DNA of 36,498 bases from Gammaproteobacteria bacterium. Lineage in GTDB: Bacteria; Pseudomonadota; Gammaproteobacteria; SZUA-21. The stretch is taken from assembly GCA_003233075.1 (NCBI GenBank), contig QIKQ01000056.1, forward strand, positions 1 to 36,498, read 5' to 3'. Below the pieces are notes generated by a model that was given only the letters and a program-made list of their open reading frames with translations, was not told the DNA's origin and ran no database searches. Positions within the stretch are counted from its first letter, which is position 1; each line of letters begins with the position of its first letter. The position numbers were made by a program, and so were the translations under genes. Positions 16,477 through 23,825 of the stretch are shown here, piece after piece.

Positions 16477-18009
16477 ATGAACACAGTTGATGAAGAATCA
16501 GCAGAGACAATCGTTGAATCTACAGATGAAGCAGTAAAAGAGGCAGGATTAATTGACACAAAGGGTGGGCTGGCCTTTTTACTTTGTGTTTCAATTGGAC
16601 TAGTGGGTGGATATTTTTTTAATATTGATGGCTACGGTTTAAATCTTAGCGTGTTTGCCGCATTGATTAGCTTATGCTATGTCTTTATCTATAAGCCAAA
16701 CCTTTTAAGTAAAAAAAATCTAATTCTCGCGCCATTCGGCGTTTTTTTTGTGTTTGCTTTTAGTTGGCATAGCTCAATGACGCTGTTCAGCTTAAACTTG
16801 ATTGGATTATTTCTGGTATTCCTAATTGGTTTCAACGTTGACGTCTTTAATAAAGGTTTTAATATTGAGTTTCGAAAATCATTGAGGATTTTTACTAGTA
16901 TGTTTGGCTATGCTTTGGTGAGCCCGGTCAAATTAGTTGCCTCTGATTTTAAACAGCTTAAAAAAGTAGGATCGTCATTATCAATCGTACCAAAGATTTT
17001 GCGTGGTTTGCTGTTTTCAATTCCCTTTGTGGTCATATTTGTCATTTTATTGGGGTCGGCTGATTTACGTTATTTTAAGTTTATTGAAACTAGTTTAAGT
17101 TTTGATCGAAATACTTTTAAATACCTACTGATATCTCTTTTGTCATTTATTGTTGCTGTTTGGTTTTTACGTGGAAAATTTAAGTCAAACTTTTCGAATA
17201 GAGGAGAAAGCTTAAGCGAGGGAATACGAGCGGGCGCGATCGAGGTTTGCACAGTCTTATCGCTTGTTAATATTGTATTTCTGTCATTTATTGTGATTCA
17301 ACTCGGTTATCACTTTGGTGATAACTCACTGGTAATACAAGGTAAGGGCATTACGTACGCAACTTATGCGAAGCAAGGATTTTTCGAGCTAGTGATAATC
17401 GCTTTAATCGCTTTGCCATCACTTTGGTTGCTTGAATGGACTGTACGTGATGCTAGAAAGGGTGAAAAAACTGCATTTAGAATAATTACTTTAATAACTA
17501 TCGTTTTGGTTGGACTGATAGCAGCCTCGGCAATTCATAGGTTAAGCCTTTATACAGAAGCTTATGGATTAACTGAAATTCGATTTTATTCGAGTGCCTT
17601 TTTATACTGGATAATTGGTTTATTTTTGATTTTCATGACAACTGTATTACGTGGCAAACGCAATTATTTTTTGTCCAGTGTATTAGTCAGTTTCATGGTC
17701 ACAGTAGTACTCTTAAATACGATTAATCCAGATGCAAAGATTGCAAAAACGAATATTAATAGATCAGATAAAACTAGCCTCGATTTAGAATATATTTATT
17801 CGTTAAGCCCTGACGCAATTCCGGCTATATTAGATGAAATGAGCCCAGCCAAAAGCCTGACCGTATTGGAAGCTAATCGTGTTAAATGCAAGATTCGTAG
17901 TTATATACAAAATAATTATTCTTTTCAGGATTGGCGAATTTGGAATATTTCCACCTACAAAGCTAAACAAGCTGGCGAAAAAGCTAGCTTAGATAAGCTG
18001 GGCTGTTAA
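16477..18009 (+). CDS. DUF4173 family polytopic membrane protein
   Basis: This 510-residue protein has an acidic soluble N terminus (about 1-35, rich in Glu and Asp) followed by about twelve hydrophobic segments. The C-terminal part contains patterns I associate with DUF4173 proteins: AIHRLSLYTEAYGLTEIRFYS and INPDAKIAK. The function of that family is not known. The start is ATG 16477, with a good ribosome site, AAGGAG (16465-16470). A periplasmic tail follows the last segment (about 430-510: DLEYIYSLSPDAIPAILDEM). A hairpin at 18021-18053 separates it from the TPM genes, so cotranscription is uncertain. It is transcribed in the same direction as the two TPM-domain genes. Confidence 0.72.
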   Translation: MNTVDEESAETIVESTDEAVKEAGLIDTKGGLAFLLCVSIGLVGGYFFNIDGYGLNLSVFAALISLCYVFIYKPNLLSKKNLILAPFGVFFVFAFSWHSSMTLFSLNLIGLFLVFLIGFNVDVFNKGFNIEFRKSLRIFTSMFGYALVSPVKLVASDFKQLKKVGSSLSIVPKILRGLLFSIPFVVIFVILLGSADLRYFKFIETSLSFDRNTFKYLLISLLSFIVAVWFLRGKFKSNFSNRGESLSEGIRAGAIEVCTVLSLVNIVFLSFIVIQLGYHFGDNSLVIQGKGITYATYAKQGFFELVIIALIALPSLWLLEWTVRDARKGEKTAFRIITLITIVLVGLIAASAIHRLSLYTEAYGLTEIRFYSSAFLYWIIGLFLIFMTTVLRGKRNYFLSSVLVSFMVTVVLLNTINPDAKIAKTNINRSDKTSLDLEYIYSLSPDAIPAILDEMSPAKSLTVLEANRVKCKIRSYIQNNYSFQDWRIWNISTYKAKQAGEKASLDKLGC

Positions 18010-18020
18010 CTTTACATTTT

Positions 18021-18053
18021 TATGAGGCTTGTCTATAACAGTCAAGCTTCATA
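18021..18053. terminator. Hairpin after the DUF4173 gene, possible terminator
   Basis: An 11-bp stem, TATGAGGCTTG paired with CAAGCTTCATA (one G-T pair), with an 11-base loop, starts 11 bases after the stop codon at 18009. There is no T run after it, so Rho-independent termination is uncertain. It could instead protect the 3' end of the transcript. Confidence 0.4.
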
Positions 18054-18143
18054 AGCTTACTAGCACTAAACATTAATAGGTGGTTGATATGTAAAAAATA
18101 GATTAAACTAATATGCAATGATTTCAATACTAATTAAAAAAAA

Positions 18144-19061
18144 ATGAAACTAGACAAAATTACAGTGATTTGTGCACTTATATTGATTTGTTTTTCGAGC
18201 TTTGCAAATCCAAAGTTTCCTGGTTTAACTGGCCAGGTCGTTGATCAAGCAAAACTCCTTAGCCCATCTACTAAAAAATCACTTACTCTTCAGCTAGCCA
18301 AACACAGGTTACTAACGACCAATCATATAGTCGTTGTAACGGTGAATAGTTTAGGTTCGGATACAATTGAACAGTACGGATTAAAGTTAGGTAACTATTG
18401 GGGGATAGGTCGTCAAAGTTCCAACCGTGGCTTGTTACTTCTAGTGGCACCCAAGGAACGAAAAGTTAGAATTGAAGTGGGTTTAGGCTTGGAAGCTTAT
18501 TTAAGTAACTCTAAAGCTCAATCCATAATTGATCGAGTTATACTTCCGAAGTTTAAGGCCAATAATTATGAGCAGGGAATAATCCATGCAGTGAATTCGA
18601 TCATTTTGCATCTAGAAAGCAAAGTAAATGTAGATAAAACTATCGCTGAATTAGATACTAAAAAAGTGAGTGATGATGGTTTTAATATAAATCCTGACTC
18701 ATTTAATGTCAAAGTAGCCTTGATCATGATCTCATTTATAATTATTTTAATTGTTGGTGGCTTTTATGTTTATCAAGTTCGAAGTCATTTTTACGCTTAC
18801 CTAACCGTTTTTTTAACCTCACTTGCTGCCTATTACTTAATTTCATTATACTTTTTCTTATCAATTTTAGGCGCGATGCTAACAGTTGTGCTTGTTATGT
18901 TTGTTGCAGGTGCTGGAGGCAAAGGTGGCGGTATGGGAGGCGGTTATAGACACTATCATGGTCACATGGCAATTGGTGCGGGAGCAGGTTATTCCAGTGG
19001 TGGAGGTTCCTTTGGTGGAGGAGGTTCCTTTGGTGGTGGCGGAGCATCGGGAGGATGGTAA
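18144..19061 (+). CDS. TPM-domain (YgcG-like) membrane protein with glycine-rich C terminus
   Basis: This 305-residue protein has a signal peptide (1 to about 21, LICFSSFA), then a periplasmic TPM domain (about 25-150: LTGQVVDQAKLLSPSTKKSL, VVVTVNSLGSDTIEQYGLKLGNYWGIGR, NRGLLLLVAPKERKVRIEVG). Hydrophobic segments follow near 190-210 and 215-260. The C terminus is a Gly/Ser-rich tail ending GGGASGGW, as in many YgcG proteins. TPM domains occur in envelope proteins; their role in bacteria is unclear, and in plants one member acts in photosystem II repair. The next gene, also TPM, starts one base after the stop codon, so the two are certainly linked. No LemA gene is near. Confidence 0.85.
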   Translation: MKLDKITVICALILICFSSFANPKFPGLTGQVVDQAKLLSPSTKKSLTLQLAKHRLLTTNHIVVVTVNSLGSDTIEQYGLKLGNYWGIGRQSSNRGLLLLVAPKERKVRIEVGLGLEAYLSNSKAQSIIDRVILPKFKANNYEQGIIHAVNSIILHLESKVNVDKTIAELDTKKVSDDGFNINPDSFNVKVALIMISFIIILIVGGFYVYQVRSHFYAYLTVFLTSLAAYYLISLYFFLSILGAMLTVVLVMFVAGAGGKGGGMGGGYRHYHGHMAIGAGAGYSSGGGSFGGGGSFGGGGASGGW

Positions 19062-19062
19062 T

Positions 19063-19683
19063 ATGAAGCAATTTATTAGCGAACAAGATAGAATCAATAT
19101 TGAAAAAGCGATTGGAAAATTTGAGAATAAAACCAGTGGCGAAATAGTCGCGGTGGTCGCCCCAATGAGTGATAATTATTACTATATTCCAACACTCTAT
19201 GCTGCTTTATTTTCAATGCTTTCTCCTAGTTTACTATTGTTACTGGGTTTTCAACTGAGTGTTGGTACGGTTAGTTTGATTCAGGTTCCGGTGTTTGTTG
19301 CTCTCGTTTTTTTATTTCGCTGGCGTCCCATTATGTTCAAATTGGTCCCGCCGAACGTGCGAGCACAAAGAGTGAGACGGCTTGCTCTTGAACAATTTTA
19401 CCAGCAAAAACTTTATCAAACAGAAGAGCGTTGCGGTATTTTATTTTTCGTTTCAATCGCAGAGCGGCAAGTTGAAATTATTGCCGACAAAGGGATAAAC
19501 GAACGTGTCCAAGCTGACACCTGGTCAAATATTATCGAGCTATTTGTGAGTAAAGTTCGCACCGGGCAGGTCGCCGATGGTTTTATTAAAGCGATTGATG
19601 AATGCGGCAAGCAGCTAGAACAATATTTTCCTGCTACTGCTAAGGCAAAAAATCAAATTCCGAATCATTTAGTTATTTTATAA
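19063..19683 (+). CDS. TPM-domain inner-membrane protein (COG3762-like)
   Basis: This 206-residue protein starts at ATG 19063, one base after the preceding TPM gene. A longer frame from 18886 only reads through the glycine-rich coding sequence of the previous gene in another phase and is not credible. The N-terminal segment FISEQDRINIEKAIGKFENKTSGEIVAVVAP opens a TPM-like domain, which is interrupted by two membrane segments (about 40-65 and 66-88). It then continues as RRLALEQFYQQKLYQT, GILFFVSIAERQVEIIADKGI and GQVADGFIKAIDECGKQLEQYFP. This split form is typical of the partner that accompanies YgcG-like proteins. The two probably act together at the inner membrane. Function is unknown. Confidence 0.83.
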   Translation: MKQFISEQDRINIEKAIGKFENKTSGEIVAVVAPMSDNYYYIPTLYAALFSMLSPSLLLLLGFQLSVGTVSLIQVPVFVALVFLFRWRPIMFKLVPPNVRAQRVRRLALEQFYQQKLYQTEERCGILFFVSIAERQVEIIADKGINERVQADTWSNIIELFVSKVRTGQVADGFIKAIDECGKQLEQYFPATAKAKNQIPNHLVIL

Positions 19684-19740
19684 ATTATTTTCAATGCTTA
19701 AAGAATAAAAAATTACGGCAGGTTATTTTTAGCGTGTTTT

Positions 19741-19793
19741 GTAGCCCGTCAGGAGGCGATAAACTATCGCCGAGTGCGGGGATGTTAAGCTAC
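19741..19793. repeat. REP-like palindromic element
   Basis: A hairpin is nested here: GGCGATA (19755-19761) pairs with TATCGCC (19765-19771) around AAC. Outside it CCCG (19745-19748) pairs with CGGG (19777-19780), and GTAGC (19741) pairs with GCTAC (19789-19793). The 5' GTAG start and GC content above that of the surroundings fit REP elements moved by RAYT-type transposases. It follows the second TPM gene by 57 bases and may stabilise the transcript end. Only one copy is in the window. Confidence 0.6.
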
Positions 19794-19855
19794 TACCTGT
19801 CCGATAAATATTATAAATTTAAGTTAATAATAGTCTATAAATAGAAGAGGTTTAA

Positions 19856-20263
19856 TTGATAGCACGAATAATAAGACTGACGTTGGGTTTTTTAGTGCCA
19901 ATACTCGGTTTTGCGCTTGTCGCAAGTTTAGTTCATGTCGTCATGGGCAGCAGTCGTATTTTAGATATATTTATATTTGTTTTATACGGCGGGATTATGC
20001 TTGCGGGTATTCAAACTCTAGCTTATACGATTGTCATGGAATTTGTAGTCATGAAATATGTTAAAACGAGTCATGGCGTCGCATTTGTAAGTGGAATGCT
20101 GGGCATACTGGTATCTTTGTCAGCTGGTTTAGCTCTTTATGGGATTAACTTAAGAGTTTTTGTTCAAGACCCGTATGTACCCGTCGTTGGATTTATCTTA
20201 GGAGTTGCACTGGGCTATGGACTTAAGTATTACTACAATAAATCACAGCTAATTAATATTTAA
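19856..20263 (+). CDS. Small polytopic membrane protein, unknown function
   Basis: This 135-residue protein has four hydrophobic segments (about residues 7-27, 34-57, 72-92 and 104-124) and almost no soluble part. The start is TTG 19856, preceded by AGAAGAGG about 6 bases upstream; no ATG gives the first membrane segment. Short loops carry MKYVKTSHG and a C-terminal KYYYNKSQL. I do not recognise a family. It follows the TPM pair on the same strand, separated by 172 bases containing the REP-like element, so it may have its own promoter. Coding is supported by the ribosome site and the regular membrane pattern. Confidence 0.6.
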   Translation: MIARIIRLTLGFLVPILGFALVASLVHVVMGSSRILDIFIFVLYGGIMLAGIQTLAYTIVMEFVVMKYVKTSHGVAFVSGMLGILVSLSAGLALYGINLRVFVQDPYVPVVGFILGVALGYGLKYYYNKSQLINI

Positions 20264-20372
20264 TATAAAATACCATTGTTGTCCTGTTAACTTTTATCAA
20301 ATTTACTAATATAGATAAATAGTGAGCTATATTGAGTTTGTTTTAGTATGAGACATGAAACTAAGAAGTTAT

Positions 20373-20592
20373 CGTCTTTGCGAAGCGACTCTAGTCGCTG
20401 AAGCAATCTCGACAATTTAGTGGTGTTTTTAAAACGAAAATGATGATAATGAATAGGAGATTGCTTCGTTTTGACCATGGATGGCTATTAACGCGTGACC
20501 GAGATAGCAGGTCTTTCGAGCGAAGCGGGATTGCGAAAGCGAAGAAAGGCCGTGAGCGACCGCCCTGTAAAACAGGGCTCCTCGCAAAGACG
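20373..20592. repeat. Composite palindromic repeat element (MITE-like), 220 bp
   Basis: The ends are an 11-bp perfect inverted repeat, CGTCTTTGCGA (20373) and TCGCAAAGACG (ending 20592). Inside lie AGCGACT-CT-AGTCGCT (20384-20399), the pair AAGCAATCTC (20401-20410) and GAGATTGCTT (20457-20466), and GCCCTGT-AAA-ACAGGGC (20562-20578). The core resembles dispersed 'TTGCGAGCGAAGCAATCTC' repeats known from several bacteria. A short frame reading through it has no protein character. No transposase is encoded here, so any movement would need help from elsewhere. Flanking duplications were not found. Confidence 0.6.
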
Positions 20593-21069
20593 GGTAGTGG
20601 CGGCTTGTGTCATTTTCTAATAATACGATTAGAGATAGCTAATTTATTTTAAAATATTACATTGTTAGCGAGACAGCAGTGATAAAATACGGGTATTTTA
20701 AAATGTTTTTTAAAGTGTAGGCTAATGAGTTAAATATTATTTTGATATTACTTCCACGACCCGAATTTGAATTATTCAATAATTAAATCAAAAATGCAGA
20801 ATGTTTTTAGTTTATCAATTTGTAGATTTATGTCCTACCTTATTGTTTTAATTACTAAAAATAATTATTTATTGCGAACATGAGCTGCAAAATAAAGCTA
20901 GTTTTATAGACTAATGTGTTAACTAATCTTGTTTTTTGACTAGTAATTATGTTATTTTACGTTAGGTCTATATATCAGAGAGTCTATAGAGAAAAATAAT
21001 TGAAGAAATATGCAGTAATTCAGAATTACTAAAATAAATTATATAACTATAAAAATATTAGGATTGATT
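20593..21069. other. AT-rich intergenic region upstream of the lipoprotein-subtilase pair
   Basis: About 480 bases with very high AT content and no credible open frame. It should contain the promoter of the lipoprotein gene at 21070. I see no strong hairpin or repeat in it and could not fix a promoter with confidence. Confidence 0.45.
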
Positions 21070-21501
21070 ATGTGTCATCAACTTTTGAGACTTATCTTGC
21101 TAGCATTTATTGCCATACTTTCTGCCTGCTCGGGCGGGGGTGATCCTGGCACAACGCCAGCTGCTGTACCCACTATACCGGCAGCTCCACCGGTAGTACC
21201 AATTGGTCCAAATCAAATTCTTTTAACTTGGGCCGCTAATCGAGAAGCGCGCGTTAACCAGGCCGGTGGCGGTTACTTGGTATATTTAAGTAAAAACAAC
21301 GGTTTTAATATTGGAGATGGTGGTGTGACTATACTCGATGTGAAATTTGATCCCGCAAAATCATCAACGCCATTATATACTTTATACGATATAGTTAAAG
21401 GTACGACTTACTATTCTAAAGTAAGGGCTTATATGACTTTATCAGCGGGCAGTACTGTTGTTACTAGCGATCCAACAGCGCAAATTACAATTACGCCTTA
21501 A
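21070..21501 (+). CDS. Lipoprotein with fibronectin type III-like domain
   Basis: This 143-residue protein starts at ATG 21070 (an AGGAT site lies just upstream); TTG 21064 is the only in-frame alternative. It has a lipoprotein signal, LRLILLAFIAILSACSGG, with lipobox LSAC, followed by a flexible linker rich in Pro, Ala and Thr (about 26-48). The rest, about 50-143, has a fibronectin type III-like pattern: NQILLTWAANRE, YLVYLSKNNGF, YDIVKGTTYYSKVRAY and QITITP. Such a domain would present a binding surface at the outer membrane. The subtilase gene starts 38 bases downstream on the same strand, so the two are probably in one operon and the lipoprotein may assist or anchor the protease. That link is inferred. 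Confidence 0.72.
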   Translation: MCHQLLRLILLAFIAILSACSGGGDPGTTPAAVPTIPAAPPVVPIGPNQILLTWAANREARVNQAGGGYLVYLSKNNGFNIGDGGVTILDVKFDPAKSSTPLYTLYDIVKGTTYYSKVRAYMTLSAGSTVVTSDPTAQITITP

Positions 21502-21539
21502 ATAATAAATAGTAAAATCAAAAATTATAGGTTTTCATT

Positions 21540-23489
21540 ATGAGTAAAATTAAATTCCGATTGGCGCTGATATTAATTATTTCTTTATTTTGTTCTTCAG
21601 CGATAGCAGCGAAGCTTTCAAAGAAACAATTACATGCCGCCCACAAGCATTTCATGAAACATATTCATTTTGTCAATAATCGTCCGCTTTATCGAACCGA
21701 TAAAATTATAGTAAAATTTAAATCAGGTGTGACTAGTGTCAGAATGAATTCCACCGTGACACAATTAGCGGATAAATCGCGATCAATTAGTCGAAAAAGA
21801 AAAATACGCGCGGTAATATTGCGATCCGACCAGACAGTCACCGATGCTATGCAGACGTTTAAAAATGATCCGACCGTTCAATACGTCCAGCCCGCTTATG
21901 TTTATCGAAAGTTCGCAATACCAAACGATGTAGAATACAGCAAGCTTTGGGGTTTAAAAAATGATGGCTCTAGCGGAGGAGTGCAAGGCGCAGATATTAA
22001 GGCAGAAGAAGCTTGGAATCATTTGACTGACTGCAGTGCGGCAATAGTTGCGGTAATTGATACAGGTCTTAATTATCGCCACAGTGATATCAGTGCGAAT
22101 TTATGGGTCAATCCAGGCGAAATTGCGAATGACGGAATAGACAACGATGGTAATAATATAATTGATGATGTCCACGGTGCAGATTTTGTTGTGCAAAGAA
22201 ATGGCCCGGTAATCTTAAAACCAGTAGACGGTGATCCAATACTAGATTTTCCTACAGAATCACACGGTACGCATGTCGCAGGGATTATTGGTGCAAGCGG
22301 TAATAATAACATTGGCATCACAGGTGTTTGCTGGAAAGCAAAAATAATGGCGCTCAAAGTGTTTTTGGGGGAGTATACTGACACTGAGTTTTTGGTTAAT
22401 GCGATTGACTATGCAGTTGCCAATGGCGCTAAAGTAATTAATATGAGTCTTGGAGTCATTGGTTTTGATCAGAGTTTATACGACAGCATGGAGGCAGCTC
22501 GCGATAGCGGAACTGGAGTAGTCTTCGCCATCGCAGCAGGCAATGATAGTTTTAATGTAGACACTGGTGGAATACCGATTTACCCCTGTGCTTTTGATCT
22601 AGCAAATATTATTTGCGTAGCCTCTATAACTAAAAATGATCAACGTGCTAATAGCTCAAATTTTGGTGTGACCTCAGTTGATATTGCCGCTCCAGGAGAT
22701 CTAGTCTTAAGTACGATTGCCGGGTCCATTATTACAGTTGATACTACGACGGGCTGGAATTTAGCAGGTGATTGGGGATTTGATAGAAATTGTTTTTCTG
22801 CCGGGATAAGCGCTATTGGCTTAGTAAATCCACAAATCCGTAATAGGTGGTGTGTCGGCACGGGAACTGGTACTTATGCCTCGAACATCAGTGATGTTGC
22901 TTATAAAACTTTTGATATTGCAGCTATGTCACCAAACGCTCGCGATGTTAATTTAACCGCACGTCTGATTTACGACACAGAGTCCGGACAAGATTTTGTT
23001 GAAGTCCGGCACGACATCACTGCTGGCAATCCTTTTCTGACGACAACTCAGTTTGATTTTATCGGGTCCGGTTTTCACGATCTTCTAGCTGAGTTCAATG
23101 CTGGATATTCTCGATATTTAATGGATAGCTGCCTCGGCACTTCAACTTGTTCAATTGGGATTCGATTGCAATCAAACGCAACTGTCAACCTAGGTGGCGT
23201 GATGATTGCGGATATGAAATTAGTTTTTTTAGAAGACAATGCTGATCTGAAAGCCTATCAATTGTACTCGGGAACCTCAATGGCCGCCCCGCATGTTGCT
23301 GGTGTTTTGGCAATGGTTCGCTCGTTAAATCCTGACTATACTTATTCCGATGCAGTCTCCGCGGTATTAAATGGTGGCAGAGCGCTTTCTAATATTAGTA
23401 GTGACGTTAAAACAGGAAGTGTCGTTAGTGCCATTGGTGCAATATCTCAAATACTCGTACCAAGCGGATTCGATGTTACTTATCCGTAG
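21540..23489 (+). CDS. Secreted subtilisin-like serine protease (S8) with a large inserted domain
   Basis: This 649-residue protein has a signal peptide (1 to about 23, SSAIAA), then a propeptide-like domain (about 50-120, DKIIVKFKSG...VQYVQPAYVY). The catalytic domain starts near 130. The triad is Asp174 in AVIDTG, His242 in HGTHVAG and Ser580 in GTSMAAPH, with oxyanion Asn335 in AAGND. Between Asn335 and Ser580 there are 245 residues, against about 65 in classical subtilisins. The extra stretch (about 395-570) is rich in beta strands and has several Cys, suggesting an inserted sandwich domain. No C-terminal sorting domain follows the catalytic part. It probably acts outside the cell. The gene follows a lipoprotein gene by 38 bases. 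Confidence 0.87.
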   Translation: MSKIKFRLALILIISLFCSSAIAAKLSKKQLHAAHKHFMKHIHFVNNRPLYRTDKIIVKFKSGVTSVRMNSTVTQLADKSRSISRKRKIRAVILRSDQTVTDAMQTFKNDPTVQYVQPAYVYRKFAIPNDVEYSKLWGLKNDGSSGGVQGADIKAEEAWNHLTDCSAAIVAVIDTGLNYRHSDISANLWVNPGEIANDGIDNDGNNIIDDVHGADFVVQRNGPVILKPVDGDPILDFPTESHGTHVAGIIGASGNNNIGITGVCWKAKIMALKVFLGEYTDTEFLVNAIDYAVANGAKVINMSLGVIGFDQSLYDSMEAARDSGTGVVFAIAAGNDSFNVDTGGIPIYPCAFDLANIICVASITKNDQRANSSNFGVTSVDIAAPGDLVLSTIAGSIITVDTTTGWNLAGDWGFDRNCFSAGISAIGLVNPQIRNRWCVGTGTGTYASNISDVAYKTFDIAAMSPNARDVNLTARLIYDTESGQDFVEVRHDITAGNPFLTTTQFDFIGSGFHDLLAEFNAGYSRYLMDSCLGTSTCSIGIRLQSNATVNLGGVMIADMKLVFLEDNADLKAYQLYSGTSMAAPHVAGVLAMVRSLNPDYTYSDAVSAVLNGGRALSNISSDVKTGSVVSAIGAISQILVPSGFDVTYP

Positions 23490-23825
23490 ACTAGAGTAAG
23501 TCTGGGTTGCCCAAACATTTAAACTAGTTTTATAGTATTTCGACGAATATATTGGCTGGTATATGTGCTTAGAGGTGTCTTTTTGATAGCAAAAAGGGAC
23601 TTCTAAGATTTCCGATTTGCTAACCGTGTCTTGATGATGAATTTAAAAAAAGAGATGCCCACCTATTAGTTATCACAAAACTCTGTGATAGTGTTGCATT
23701 ATTACTAAGACAAGCGAGACTTCAGGTCTTGTGATGCATTTTGGGGCATCTAAGTCCTCGGATCTTATCACGAGATCTGACGACTCACTTGTTAATTAGA
23801 TCACGTCATAGTATAAATTAAATTG
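23490..23825. other. Structured intergenic region between convergent protease and VWA genes
   Basis: No open frame is seen in these 336 bases, but there are several hairpins. CTTTTTG-ATAG-CAAAAAG (23579-23596) may terminate transcription. TATCACA-AAACTC-TGTGATA (23671-23690) has a perfect 7-bp stem. AGATGCCC (about 23653-23660) pairs with GGGCATCT at about 23744-23752, enclosing it and a further imperfect stem around AGGTCTTGT. The last structures could form one folded RNA or a degenerate repeat element. I could not match it to a known RNA family. Confidence 0.45.

Noticed and set aside
18886..19062. Upstream extension of the second TPM gene.
   Set aside because: It only reads the glycine-rich coding sequence of the preceding gene in another phase; ATG 19063 fits the family start.
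20440..20652. A 70-residue open frame.
   Set aside because: It runs through the palindromic repeat, starts without a ribosome site and has no protein character.
23671..23690. CRP-type binding site from TATCACA and TGTGATA.
   Set aside because: The half-sites are in the opposite order to a CRP site (TGTGA-N6-TCACA), and no promoter lies next to it.
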